A stretch of 64,000 bases of DNA from Alphaproteobacteria bacterium (GTDB lineage Bacteria; Pseudomonadota; Alphaproteobacteria; Rhodospirillales; Casp-alpha2). Each line of letters begins with the position of its first letter. Positions within the stretch are counted from its first letter, which is position 1. Location of the stretch: NCBI GenBank assembly GCA_024279135.1, contig JAJRRU010000008.1, positions 118,971 through 182,970 on the forward strand, given 5' to 3'. Positions 46,942 through 55,197 of the stretch are shown here, in pieces. The notes beneath the pieces are model-generated. The model made no database searches and was not told the DNA's origin. It saw nothing but the letters and a program-made list of their open reading frames with translations. A program made the translations under genes and the position numbers.

Positions 46942-47496
46942 CCAAACGAGACCCCCGAATCAGAGACAATTGAGATCGTCGCAATTGATGGCTCAGAAGA
47001 CAAATCCGGTGGTGATGATACCGGCCCGGCAACCCCGGCAACCTCGCCGGACACTTCTGCCCAGAGCACCCCAGACATCAAATCGGCAGAACAATCTGGC
47101 GATGAAACGTCCACCAGCGACACGGCAAAAGCCAAACCGCGCAAGCGGGCACGCTCGCGCCAGCGCTCCCGGACAACCGGCGATGAGATACTCATCACCA
47201 ATCCGTCCGATGAAAAGGCTGAACCTGCTGAGGTAGCTGAAATAACTGAAACAGCTTCGAAGAGTAAACCGAAACCGTCAACGCCAGCACCTCAACCCGA
47301 ACAGGCCCCTGCACCAGAGGATGATACTAACGTTGTTATCAACCCCGCCGCGGCTAGAACAACGGTTGTTATGGTGGGTGACGATACAAGCCCAAATGAT
47401 AGTGATAAACCGGCGAAAGATGTTACCACCAAAGATACCGAGGCTAAGGCTAAGGCCAAGCCCGCCCGTCGCGGTTGGTGGCGTCGGTCTTCCTGA
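46942..47496 (+). pseudogene. rne: In-frame C-terminal extension of RNase E beyond the TAA stop
   Basis: Read in the rne frame, 184 codons follow TAA without another stop until TGA at 47494-47496. The translation is low-complexity and rich in Pro, Glu, Lys and Thr (AKAKPRKRARSRQRSRTTGD, KPSTPAPQPEQAPAPED). It ends in KPARRGWWRRSS, the kind of tail seen on full-length alphaproteobacterial RNase E. The terminator lies 25 bp after this TGA, not after the TAA. It is thus the C-terminal degradosome scaffold, cut off by one nonsense codon. Translational readthrough, a recent mutation or a sequencing error are all possible. Confidence 0.82.
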
Positions 47497-47521
47497 GCGC
47501 TCAGCACCATAAGACACAATG

Positions 47522-47550
47522 CAAAATGGCGGGAATTTCCCGCCATTTTG
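47522..47550. terminator. Strong bidirectional terminator between rne and rpoH
   Basis: A perfect 13-bp stem (47522-47534 with 47538-47550; CAAAATGGCGGGA and TCCCGCCATTTTG) has a three-base loop, followed by TTATTTTA. It serves convergent rne and rpoH. Confidence 0.93.
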
Positions 47551-47573
47551 TTATTTTACAAGATACTGTATGA

Positions 47574-48461
47574 TCAATTTATACTGCGCTGTATAACAAT
47601 ATTTCGCACGGATTTTTGAATTTTCTCAAAAGCTTTCGCTTCAATCTGGCGGACACGCTCACGTGATATGCCATAATATTTACTCAGTTGTTGCAAGGTC
47701 ACCGGTTTATCTCTCAATCGGCGCTCCGAAACGATATTGCGCTCACGTTCATTCAGCTTGGCCATTGCCGAGTGCAGCATATCGCGGCGATTATGCAACT
47801 CTTCCGAATTGCCAAGTATGGTTTCCTGGCTTTCCTCGTCACCAACCAGCCAGTCCTGCCATTCACCGTCACCATCACCATCCAGTCGTAAGGGCGCATT
47901 CAGGGATTGATCCGGTTTTGTTAAACGGCGGTTCATGGATGTAACCTCGACATGAGAAACCTTCAACCGGCGGGCAATCAGGTCAACCTGATCGGGGGGT
48001 AAATCACCTTCCTCGAAAGCCCTCAATTCTGCTTTTATCTTACGCAGGTTGAAAAATAATTTCTTCTGGGCCGCGGTTGTGCCAATTTTCACCATGGACC
48101 AGGAATGCAGGATGTATTCCTGGATAGCCGCCCTGATCCACCACATGGCATAGGTAGAAAGACGAAAACCACGATAGGGATCAAACTTGTTGACGGCCTG
48201 CATCATGCCAATATTGCCTTCCGAGATTAATTCACCGACAGGTAACCCATAGCCCCGATAACCCATGGCAATCTTGGCCACCAGTCGCAGGTGCGAATTA
48301 ACCATTTGGTGCATGGCATCATGATCACCGTTTTCTAACCAACGGATAGCAAGTTCACGCTCTTGGGTAGCTTCAAGCATGGGATATGTTCGAATGCGAT
48401 TTAAATATCGAGAAATATTTTGTTCCGGGGACAAGTTTGACGATGAATAGATAAAGCCCAT
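47574..48461 (-). CDS. rpoH: RNA polymerase heat-shock sigma factor sigma-32
   Basis: A 295-residue alternative sigma factor. Region 2 contains EGNIGMMQAVNKFDPYRGFR and STYAMWWIRAAIQEYIL. The RpoH box QKKLFFNLRK follows. Region 4 has TLQQLSKYYGISRERVRQIE. It directs heat-shock transcription. The start at 48461 was chosen because TGAGGAG lies seven bases upstream of ATG and the product begins MGFIYSSSNLSPEQN. A longer reading from 48509 lacks a binding site. Confidence 0.96.
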   Translation of the reverse strand: MGFIYSSSNLSPEQNISRYLNRIRTYPMLEATQERELAIRWLENGDHDAMHQMVNSHLRLVAKIAMGYRGYGLPVGELISEGNIGMMQAVNKFDPYRGFRLSTYAMWWIRAAIQEYILHSWSMVKIGTTAAQKKLFFNLRKIKAELRAFEEGDLPPDQVDLIARRLKVSHVEVTSMNRRLTKPDQSLNAPLRLDGDGDGEWQDWLVGDEESQETILGNSEELHNRRDMLHSAMAKLNERERNIVSERRLRDKPVTLQQLSKYYGISRERVRQIEAKAFEKIQKSVRNIVIQRSIN

Positions 48462-48594
48462 GGTATTTCTCCTCACTAGTCTGTGTCTGTCCAGATATTT
48501 TGCTGGCACCCGCGCCCGATAACACTGGATTGCACATGGGTGCTTATGGACTAAACGAGTAGTACCATAGTAGATTAGTCATGTATAGTAAATT

Positions 48595-49608
48595 TTAGTT
48601 ATTTTCTAAACTTACCATTAATTCATTGATATATTTAGATTTACCTGTTTCAAAGAATACATCCTTATGGGTGGAAGGATGCTTAAAACCAAGTTGAACG
48701 GCATGTAATGCCTGAGCCTTGTAACGCACCAGAATATGCTTCACATCTTCGCCAACACGGCGCATATGCCGATCATTACTGCCATACAGGGGATCGCCCA
48801 TAACAGGATGGTTTATGTTCGCCATATGGACCCGTATCTGGTGCGTCCGACCGGTTTCCAGACGACATTCGATTAACGATGCCGTCATACCAAAAGCTTT
48901 CAGCACCGTGTAGTGGGTAACGGCATGTTTGCCACCACGCACGACCACAGCCATTTTTTTCCGGTTATAGGGGCTGCGCCCAATATTACCCTGTACGGTG
49001 CCGTGCAGGGATTCAGGCACCCCCCAGACCAGTGCCCGGTAAGCGCGTTTCACCGAATGACAGGCAAACTGTTCCGACAGAAAGGTATGGGCATGGGCAT
49101 TCTTGGCGACCACCATCAAACCACTGGTATCTTTATCCAGGCGATGCACAATGCCAGGCCGGGCAACGCCGCCGATCCCGCTGAGGGAGGGGCCGCAATG
49201 GGCCAGCACAGCATTGACAAGGGTCCCGTCCGGATTACCCGGCGCGGGATGCACCACAAGCCCGGCCGGTTTATTAATGATCAGCAAATCATCGTCTTCA
49301 TGGACAATTTCGAGCGGGATATCCTGTGGTTCGGGTTCGGCCGGTTCCGGTGGTGGCAGGTTCAGGGTAAAGGTATCACCGGCGCGAACCTTGGTCTTGG
49401 ACTCACAAACGGTTTCATCACCGCGCTGTAAATGACCGCCGGTAATCAGGCTTTGAATCCTGCTGCGCGACAGTCCCGCGACCTGATCGCTGATACTTTC
49501 GGTTAAAAACCGATCGACGCGCATCCCGGCCTTGTCTACTGGCACACAAACCCTTAAAGCTGTACTCGATTGGTCTCGAGCATTACGTGTTTCTTGGGAA
49601 CACGTCAC
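48595..49608 (-). CDS. rluD: 23S rRNA pseudouridine synthase, RluD-like
   Basis: A 337-residue enzyme with an N-terminal S4 domain (VDRFLTESISDQVAGLSRSR). The RluA-family catalytic core contains the catalytic Asp in VHRLDKDTSGLMVVAKN. Other motifs are LLIINKPAGLVVHPAPGN and RLETGRTHQIRVHM. RluD makes the pseudouridines in helix 69 of 23S rRNA. It is upstream of rpoH on the same strand with a 133-bp gap, a common alphaproteobacterial order. Confidence 0.93.
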   Translation of the reverse strand: MTCSQETRNARDQSSTALRVCVPVDKAGMRVDRFLTESISDQVAGLSRSRIQSLITGGHLQRGDETVCESKTKVRAGDTFTLNLPPPEPAEPEPQDIPLEIVHEDDDLLIINKPAGLVVHPAPGNPDGTLVNAVLAHCGPSLSGIGGVARPGIVHRLDKDTSGLMVVAKNAHAHTFLSEQFACHSVKRAYRALVWGVPESLHGTVQGNIGRSPYNRKKMAVVVRGGKHAVTHYTVLKAFGMTASLIECRLETGRTHQIRVHMANINHPVMGDPLYGSNDRHMRRVGEDVKHILVRYKAQALHAVQLGFKHPSTHKDVFFETGKSKYINELMVSLENN

Positions 49609-49658
49609 GTTGATATCCTTACATCAAATTTTTTCTACACACGGAGGCATCATAGACC

Positions 49659-49964
49659 ATGCAGTATCTTAAAGCTCTTAACATCGGCATGGGCATCCTG
49701 ATCGTTCTCGGCATGATTTTGCTGGTATACGGTTTCGCCGTGAAAAGTAAACCCACCCCCCAACCCCAACAGGCCGGCTTGAGCGATGTTATGGGCCATA
49801 TTAATCTTGATGTAGCAAAAGAGTGTAAAAAACAAAACATAATAGTCGATGATCAACGCCTGATCATCGAACTTGGCCCCGACACCATCGCCCAATGTGC
49901 GAAGATATTGATACTGGATTTAGGCACAGGCGAAACCCTGGGAACGGTATCGCTTTATAAATGA
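49659..49964 (+). CDS. Small bitopic membrane protein of unknown function
   Basis: A 101-residue protein with one N-terminal membrane segment (GMGILIVLGMILLVYGFAV). A proline-rich spacer and a small C-terminal domain containing two cysteines follow (DDQRLIIELGPDTIAQCAKI, LILDLGTGETLGTVSLYK). It resembles the small membrane proteins often found divergent from rluD/rpoH in alphaproteobacteria (DUF6476-like, uncertain). The stop overlaps the next start (ATGA). Confidence 0.7.
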   Translation: MQYLKALNIGMGILIVLGMILLVYGFAVKSKPTPQPQQAGLSDVMGHINLDVAKECKKQNIIVDDQRLIIELGPDTIAQCAKILILDLGTGETLGTVSLYK

Positions 49965-50407
49965 TTATCATGTCATCCGACCACCTGAAACAGATCAACG
50001 ATGCGGCACTGGCCGACTATCCCAACGAATGTTGCGGGTTACTGGCTGGAACCGGTCAGGTTGGTGAAACCCTGCAGTTAACTCGTGTAGCCGCCAGCCT
50101 CAACATGTCCCAAGATCACCAGCGAGACCGTTTCGAGGTTGACCCCAAGTTGCGGTTTGATCTCATGCGCGAACTGGAAAACACCGACCAGCGCATAATC
50201 GGCCATTACCATTCACACCCCGACCACCCGGCTGTACCATCGGAGACAGATAATACCATGATCTATGAGCCGGATCTGGTTTGGCTGATCACCGCCGTCA
50301 ACCAAGACCGTTCTGTGGAAACCCTCGCTTACAGCCCTAAACCCGATGCCAGTGGTTTTGACCCTCTGGAAATCTGCCTGCAAAACCCTTCAGGAGACTG
50401 TCCATGA
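49961..50407 (+). CDS. JAMM/MPN+ family metalloprotease-like protein
   Basis: A 148-residue single-domain protein with the complete JAMM zinc-protease signature. The Glu is in NECCGLLAG, and H-x-H with distal Ser and Asp appears in GHYHSHPDHPAVPSETD. Bacterial JAMM proteins of this size (Mec+-like) remove C-terminal extensions from ubiquitin-like sulphur carriers (ThiS/MoaD type) in cofactor or cysteine synthesis. No sulphur carrier or ThiF gene is adjacent. It overlaps both neighbours by 4 bp, so it is co-expressed with threonine aldolase. Confidence 0.85.
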   Translation: MIIMSSDHLKQINDAALADYPNECCGLLAGTGQVGETLQLTRVAASLNMSQDHQRDRFEVDPKLRFDLMRELENTDQRIIGHYHSHPDHPAVPSETDNTMIYEPDLVWLITAVNQDRSVETLAYSPKPDASGFDPLEICLQNPSGDCP

Positions 50408-51432
50408 ATTTCTGTTCTGATAATGCCGCCGGTGCCTCGCCCGCGATTATGGAATCCCTACTCAAGGCTAACGAAGACCTGGCCATGCCCTATGGCAACG
50501 ATCCACTGACCCTGTCCGTGCACAAGCATATCTGTGACATATTCGAGTGTGACGCCGAGGTTTTTCTGGTCGCCACCGGGACGGCGGCCAACGCGCTGTC
50601 CCTGTCGGTCATGACCCCACCATGGGGTGGCATATTCTGTCACAAGGATGCCCACATCGAGGTCGATGAATGCGGCGCCCCGGAATTCTTCAGCGGCGGG
50701 GCCAAACTCATCCATCTGGATGATAAACAGGGCAAGATTACCGCCAGCGGTTTGCAGGCCGGTTGGGACGGTATCGAAAAAACCGTGCACCAGGTCCAGC
50801 CCAGCGGGCTCAGCATCACCCAGGCCACAGAGGCCGGAACCGTGTATAAGCTCGATGAAATTTCTGACATATGCAACACAGCCCGTGAACTGGGTTTGCA
50901 TGTGCACATGGACGGCGCACGCTTCGCCAACGGGTTGACTTCCCTGGGATGCAGCCCGGCGGACATGACCTGGAAGGCCGGTGTGGAAGTATTGTCGTTC
51001 GGTGCCTCAAAAAATGGCTGTCTGGCCGCCGAAGCCGTCGTGTTTTTTAACCGTGACCTGGCCGATGGGTTTACCTTTCGCCGCAAGCGTGCCGGACATT
51101 TGCTGTCCAAAATGCGGTTTATTTCTGCCCAGTTCCATGCCTACCTGAACAATGAACTATGGCTGGATAATGCACGCCACGCCAACGCCATGGCGACCCG
51201 GCTATGGGACGGCCTGCGGAGCATTACCGGGGTGGAATTTCTGAACCCGGTCGAGGCCAACGAAATGTTTGTCACCCTGCCCGCCCGTGTTGTGGACGGC
51301 TTGGAAGCCGATGGCTTTCAGTTCTATCGCTGGGGCGATCCGCAGGGCACATTAATCCGACTGGTCACCGCCTTTAACACCAAGAGCGAAGACGTGGACA
51401 GTTTCATCAAAAGTGCAAAATCCCACAGCTAG
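50404..51432 (+). CDS. ltaE: Low-specificity L-threonine aldolase-like PLP enzyme
   Basis: A 342-residue fold-type I PLP enzyme that cleaves threonine (and related beta-hydroxy amino acids) to glycine and aldehyde. Motifs are FCSDNAAGASPAIM, the phosphate-binding VATGTAANALSLSVM, LHVHMDGARFANGL (Asp binds the cofactor) and FGASKNGCLAAEAV (the Schiff-base Lys). Length matches the family. It overlaps the JAMM gene by ATGA. The stop codon lies at the edge of a repeat arm. Confidence 0.93.
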   Translation: MNFCSDNAAGASPAIMESLLKANEDLAMPYGNDPLTLSVHKHICDIFECDAEVFLVATGTAANALSLSVMTPPWGGIFCHKDAHIEVDECGAPEFFSGGAKLIHLDDKQGKITASGLQAGWDGIEKTVHQVQPSGLSITQATEAGTVYKLDEISDICNTARELGLHVHMDGARFANGLTSLGCSPADMTWKAGVEVLSFGASKNGCLAAEAVVFFNRDLADGFTFRRKRAGHLLSKMRFISAQFHAYLNNELWLDNARHANAMATRLWDGLRSITGVEFLNPVEANEMFVTLPARVVDGLEADGFQFYRWGDPQGTLIRLVTAFNTKSEDVDSFIKSAKSHS

Positions 51433-51447
51433 AGCGGTTCCGGGTTA
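51431..51447 (+). repeat. Single arm of the AGAGC-TTCCGGGTTA repeat
   Basis: AGAGCGGTTCCGGGTTA differs by two bases from the left arm of the inverted repeat at 30141. It lies between the convergent ltaE and U32 genes and contributes to both stop codons. No partner arm is present. Confidence 0.55.
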
Positions 51448-53058
51448 CAACTTTTCGCCAATTTTTCGCGCGGCCAGTTTTTTGCGGGCCTCGGCGTATT
51501 TGTCGTCGTGCCAGAACATCACACAGCCATTACAGCCCAGCCCACAGCAACTTTCCAGACCCAGGGTCGGTGCCTTTCCCACATGTGCCCTGCCCTTCAG
51601 GGTCGGACGTTGCTCGTCACTGTCGCGCAACCCCCGTTCCATATCGAGGGATATCAGGTTACTGCGCAATAAATTCTGACGATCTTCGCTGAGCTTGGCT
51701 TCGATCCGTGCCACACTTTGCGGCGGTAAAATTTGTTTCAAGACAGACAGGTCTTCAAGGTGGAAATCAGCCGCCGGTATCCTGATCTGGCGGTCTTGTC
51801 CCGGTGAGACCTTGTCGGTGATCTCGCCGGTCTCCGCATTAGTAAATTCATAGAGACGCAGGCGGATTATATCTATACTGCCAGGCGGCAGGAATTCCAG
51901 AACAGTCCCGGCGCGCAAGGGATTGCGCACCATAAAGATCATATCGTCGCCATCCCATCCGGTGATCATGCCGCCATATAACCAGCCGCCGACGGTTTCT
52001 GTGCGGTCATAGTTGTGGGCAATATTGCTCAATCGTCCCTCATGAAAACCCAGACTGTAGCCCCGGCTTTGCAGGGTATAAAGCTCCTGCAGGTACGGTT
52101 CAGGCGTCCAGCTCGCGGGGTCGTCATACCAGTCGTCCATGGCCTGACGATATGCCCGCGCCGTAATCGCGGCGTAATATTCGCTCTTGTTTCGACCTTC
52201 GATCTTGAGAGAATCAATACCCAGACCGAGATATTCATCCAGCTTGGGCATCAAACACAAATCCTTGGCATTCATGATATAGGAGCCGCGCTCATCTTCC
52301 TCGATTTTCATGAGATCATCGGGGCGAAACTGTTCTTCCAGATAGAAATCGAAATCGTCCTTGTTATCGGGGGTAATCTCAACTTCGGAACCATCCTTGC
52401 GGCGGGCAAGTACTTTATAATTCCAGCGACAGCTCTGGGCACAATTGCCCTGGTTTGCGCCCCGTTCGGCGAGGAAGTTCGATAACAGACACCGCCCCGA
52501 ATAGGTCATGCACATGGCCCCGTGAACGAAGGCTTCGAGTTTGATATCAGGGCATTTTTCACGGATTTCCACCAGTTCGGCAAAACTCACTTCACGGGCC
52601 AGAACGCACAAGCTGGCACCTTGTTTACGCCAGCTTTCCACCGTCAGCCAGGAACAGGCATTGGCCTGGGTCGAGACATGCAGCTCGATTTCCGGGGCGT
52701 GTTCACGTAAATAATGAAAGACCCCCGGGTCCGATACGATCACCCCGTCGGGGTGTACCTTGCGCACGGTCTCCACAAATTCGGGCAGTTTTTCCACGTC
52801 TTTGTTATGGGTAAACAGGTTCAGCGTCAGGTATATGCGCTTGCCGCGAGAATGAACAAACCGAACCCCGTCCAGCAATTCATCCAGGCTGAACGATGAC
52901 TGGGTGCGCAAAGACAAATCAGGCGTGCCGGCATAGACCGCATCCGCACCATACAGGATGGCGGTTTTTAGCTTGGACAGGGACCCGGCAGGCATCAATA
53001 ACTCCGCGCGGGGGCGTTTTGCATGGCCTTTCAGCCGGGTAATTTCGGTGTGTGACAT
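51445..53058 (-). CDS. U32-family protein (TrhP/YegQ-like) with Cys-rich C-terminal extension
   Basis: A 537-residue protein of the U32 'peptidase' family. It starts with ELLMPAGSLSKLKTAILYGA. The conserved cysteines that bind an Fe-S cluster in characterised U32 proteins appear in AMCMTYSGRC and QGNCAQSCRWNY. E. coli TrhP, a close relative, takes part in prephenate-dependent tRNA wobble-uridine hydroxylation. A true protease role is doubtful. The last 45 residues add a second cluster (SCCGLGCNGCVMFWHDD), which recalls small oxidoreductase-like domains. The substrate here is unproven. Confidence 0.85.
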   Translation of the reverse strand: MSHTEITRLKGHAKRPRAELLMPAGSLSKLKTAILYGADAVYAGTPDLSLRTQSSFSLDELLDGVRFVHSRGKRIYLTLNLFTHNKDVEKLPEFVETVRKVHPDGVIVSDPGVFHYLREHAPEIELHVSTQANACSWLTVESWRKQGASLCVLAREVSFAELVEIREKCPDIKLEAFVHGAMCMTYSGRCLLSNFLAERGANQGNCAQSCRWNYKVLARRKDGSEVEITPDNKDDFDFYLEEQFRPDDLMKIEEDERGSYIMNAKDLCLMPKLDEYLGLGIDSLKIEGRNKSEYYAAITARAYRQAMDDWYDDPASWTPEPYLQELYTLQSRGYSLGFHEGRLSNIAHNYDRTETVGGWLYGGMITGWDGDDMIFMVRNPLRAGTVLEFLPPGSIDIIRLRLYEFTNAETGEITDKVSPGQDRQIRIPAADFHLEDLSVLKQILPPQSVARIEAKLSEDRQNLLRSNLISLDMERGLRDSDEQRPTLKGRAHVGKAPTLGLESCCGLGCNGCVMFWHDDKYAEARKKLAARKIGEKL

Positions 53059-53167
53059 GATTATGATTTCCTTGTGGGCCCCTTACATACACCCATCGCC
53101 GCCAATTGCAAAAACAAACGCTCATTATTGAGTTTGCTTTAGCCCGAAAATCAGGCACTTATCAGTA

Positions 53168-54547
53168 ATGAAAGATGCTGCAGAAACACAACAAGTACGT
53201 CGAACAGCCAGTCACTGGCATGAAGAAGTGCACATTCTTGGCAAGCTCTGCATTCCCATGATCGCCACCCAACTGGCTGTCATCTCCCTGAGCACCACCG
53301 ATGTGTTGATGATGGGCTGGTTGGGTAAACAACAACTGGCGGCCGGGGCGCTGGGCATGCAGTACCATCTGCCGATTTTTCTGCTTGCCATGGGCGTTAT
53401 CCAGGCCGTCGCCACACTGGTCGCCCAGGCCATTGGTGCCAATGATAACAAACGCTTACGCCACAGTTTGCGCCAGGGTTTCTGGGTCGCCATCTGTGCA
53501 ACAATACCCCTGTCTTTTTTGTTATGGTACGGCGAACCCATATTGTTATTGCTGGGCCAGGAACCCGTCAAGGCCGGCCTTGCTGGGGGGTACCTGAAGG
53601 CTAATATGTGGGGATTTCTGGCCGGATTGATGTTTATCACCATGCGCGGGTTTTTGGTTGCCCATTCCGATATTGCGCCAATTCTGATTATTTCGCTGGT
53701 CGGTGTGCTCCTTAACATCATCGGCAATTATGCCCTGATGTTCGGAAATTTCGGTTTTCCGCGTCTGGAACTGATCGGGGCGGGTATTACCAGTTCCGTG
53801 ATCAGCTGGTACATGTGCATCAGCCTGCTGATTTATATCATGCGTCACCGGGTTTACCGTGAATATGAGCTGTTCCGGCGGTTCTGGCTTTCTGATTGGC
53901 CGCTGTTTTTTGAAATTGTCAGAATCGGCGCACCGGTCGGAATAACCATCCTTGCAGCCACCGGGTTTTTCAGTGTAGCAACCTTGATGATTGGTACACT
54001 GGGCACCATCCCGCTGGCCGCCCACGCCATAGCGCAACAGATCGTGGTGATCATCTTCATGGTGCCACTGGCCATATCCCAGGCTGCGGCAATTCGGGTT
54101 GCCCTTTCGGTCGGGGCGGAAGACCGCCCGGGTGTGCACCGCTCCGGCTGGACCTCGGTTATTTTCGGCATGGGGCTGGTATTTGTCATCTGTCTGTTTA
54201 TCGCGGTTGCCCGCACCCCGCTGACCATGGCATGCCTGGACACTTCCCTTGCCACCAACACCCCGGTCGTAGAGCTGGCAGCCGGATTGTTGATCATAGC
54301 CGCGATTTATCAAATTTTCGACGGGTTGGTGATCCTCACATCCGGGCCGTTGCGGGGCATGAAAGATACCCGTGTGCCCATGATCTTCTCATTTATCGGT
54401 TACTGGGTTATCGGCCTGTCTACCTGCATCGTGCTGGGGTTCGTGCTGGAATGGGGGGTCATGGGTATCTGGATCGGTATCACTCTGGGCACGCTCGTTG
54501 TATCGGCCCTGAACACCCGTCGGTTCATCCAGAAAAGCGCACTATAA
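53168..54547 (+). CDS. MATE-family multidrug exporter (NorM-like)
   Basis: A 459-residue inner-membrane transporter with about 12 hydrophobic helices in two homologous halves. Diagnostic patterns are PMIATQLAVISLSTTDVLMM near the N-terminus, and the second-half equivalent around GAPVGITILAATGFFSVATL. NorM-type MATE proteins expel cationic drugs by Na+ or H+ antiport. The substrate cannot be predicted. It is divergent from the U32 gene. Confidence 0.92.
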   Translation: MKDAAETQQVRRTASHWHEEVHILGKLCIPMIATQLAVISLSTTDVLMMGWLGKQQLAAGALGMQYHLPIFLLAMGVIQAVATLVAQAIGANDNKRLRHSLRQGFWVAICATIPLSFLLWYGEPILLLLGQEPVKAGLAGGYLKANMWGFLAGLMFITMRGFLVAHSDIAPILIISLVGVLLNIIGNYALMFGNFGFPRLELIGAGITSSVISWYMCISLLIYIMRHRVYREYELFRRFWLSDWPLFFEIVRIGAPVGITILAATGFFSVATLMIGTLGTIPLAAHAIAQQIVVIIFMVPLAISQAAAIRVALSVGAEDRPGVHRSGWTSVIFGMGLVFVICLFIAVARTPLTMACLDTSLATNTPVVELAAGLLIIAAIYQIFDGLVILTSGPLRGMKDTRVPMIFSFIGYWVIGLSTCIVLGFVLEWGVMGIWIGITLGTLVVSALNTRRFIQKSAL

Positions 54548-54556
54548 TATCAACTG

Positions 54557-55075
54557 TTATTGTTCCATGCCGGGCAATCTCTTGCCCTTGCGCCAATCCC
54601 ACGGGTCAGTGAATTCGAAATTCCAGATACCCTTGTTTTGCTCCATGGCGATGGCCTCTTCATCCTGATAACGCCGTGATAACATCTCATAGGACAACGC
54701 CCAGCCTTGCTGGACCATGTAGGCATTGATGTTCTCATCATCGATATAACAGCGCATCAGCCAGTTGCCATCAACATAACGGCTGTTGCCATGGCACACC
54801 ACGATCTGGTCGCGTACCCGTTCCAGCAAAAACGATGCCGCATACAGGCCACACTTGAATATGGCACCGTCTGAACGGCGGCACAGCTGGTCCAGCTCCG
54901 GGGCGTCGATGCCGTGCAACCGAACCGTGGTACCATCTTTGCATTCCGCGCCAAATCGCGTACCATTCACCGAGATCAAATCTCCGTTTATGACACAAAC
55001 CGGTCCGGTAACATCAGCAGCAGCCTGCGAGATATACACCAACCCGGATAAAACGATTAAGAAAATATATTTCAT
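54557..55075 (-). CDS. Secreted thermonuclease-like (SNase) protein
   Basis: A 172-residue protein with a signal peptide (YIFLIVLSGLVYISQAAA) and a staphylococcal-nuclease-type OB fold. The active-site pattern VRLHGIDAPELDQLC contains the catalytic Arg and Asp. The second conserved Asp/Gly pair precedes it (VINGDLISVNG). The family degrades DNA and RNA with Ca2+. Three or four cysteines suggest disulphides in the periplasm. The 3' end almost abuts that of the MATE gene. Confidence 0.87.
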   Translation of the reverse strand: MKYIFLIVLSGLVYISQAAADVTGPVCVINGDLISVNGTRFGAECKDGTTVRLHGIDAPELDQLCRRSDGAIFKCGLYAASFLLERVRDQIVVCHGNSRYVDGNWLMRCYIDDENINAYMVQQGWALSYEMLSRRYQDEEAIAMEQNKGIWNFEFTDPWDWRKGKRLPGMEQ

Positions 55076-55197
55076 AAAATGATGGTACGCGCATTAGTAG
55101 AAAAATATTAAAACCAATAAACTCATGAGTATATTCCACATAGTATATTCTGTTTTTTTCCATCATGCCACATAATCAGGCCGGAGACTGACGTTTT

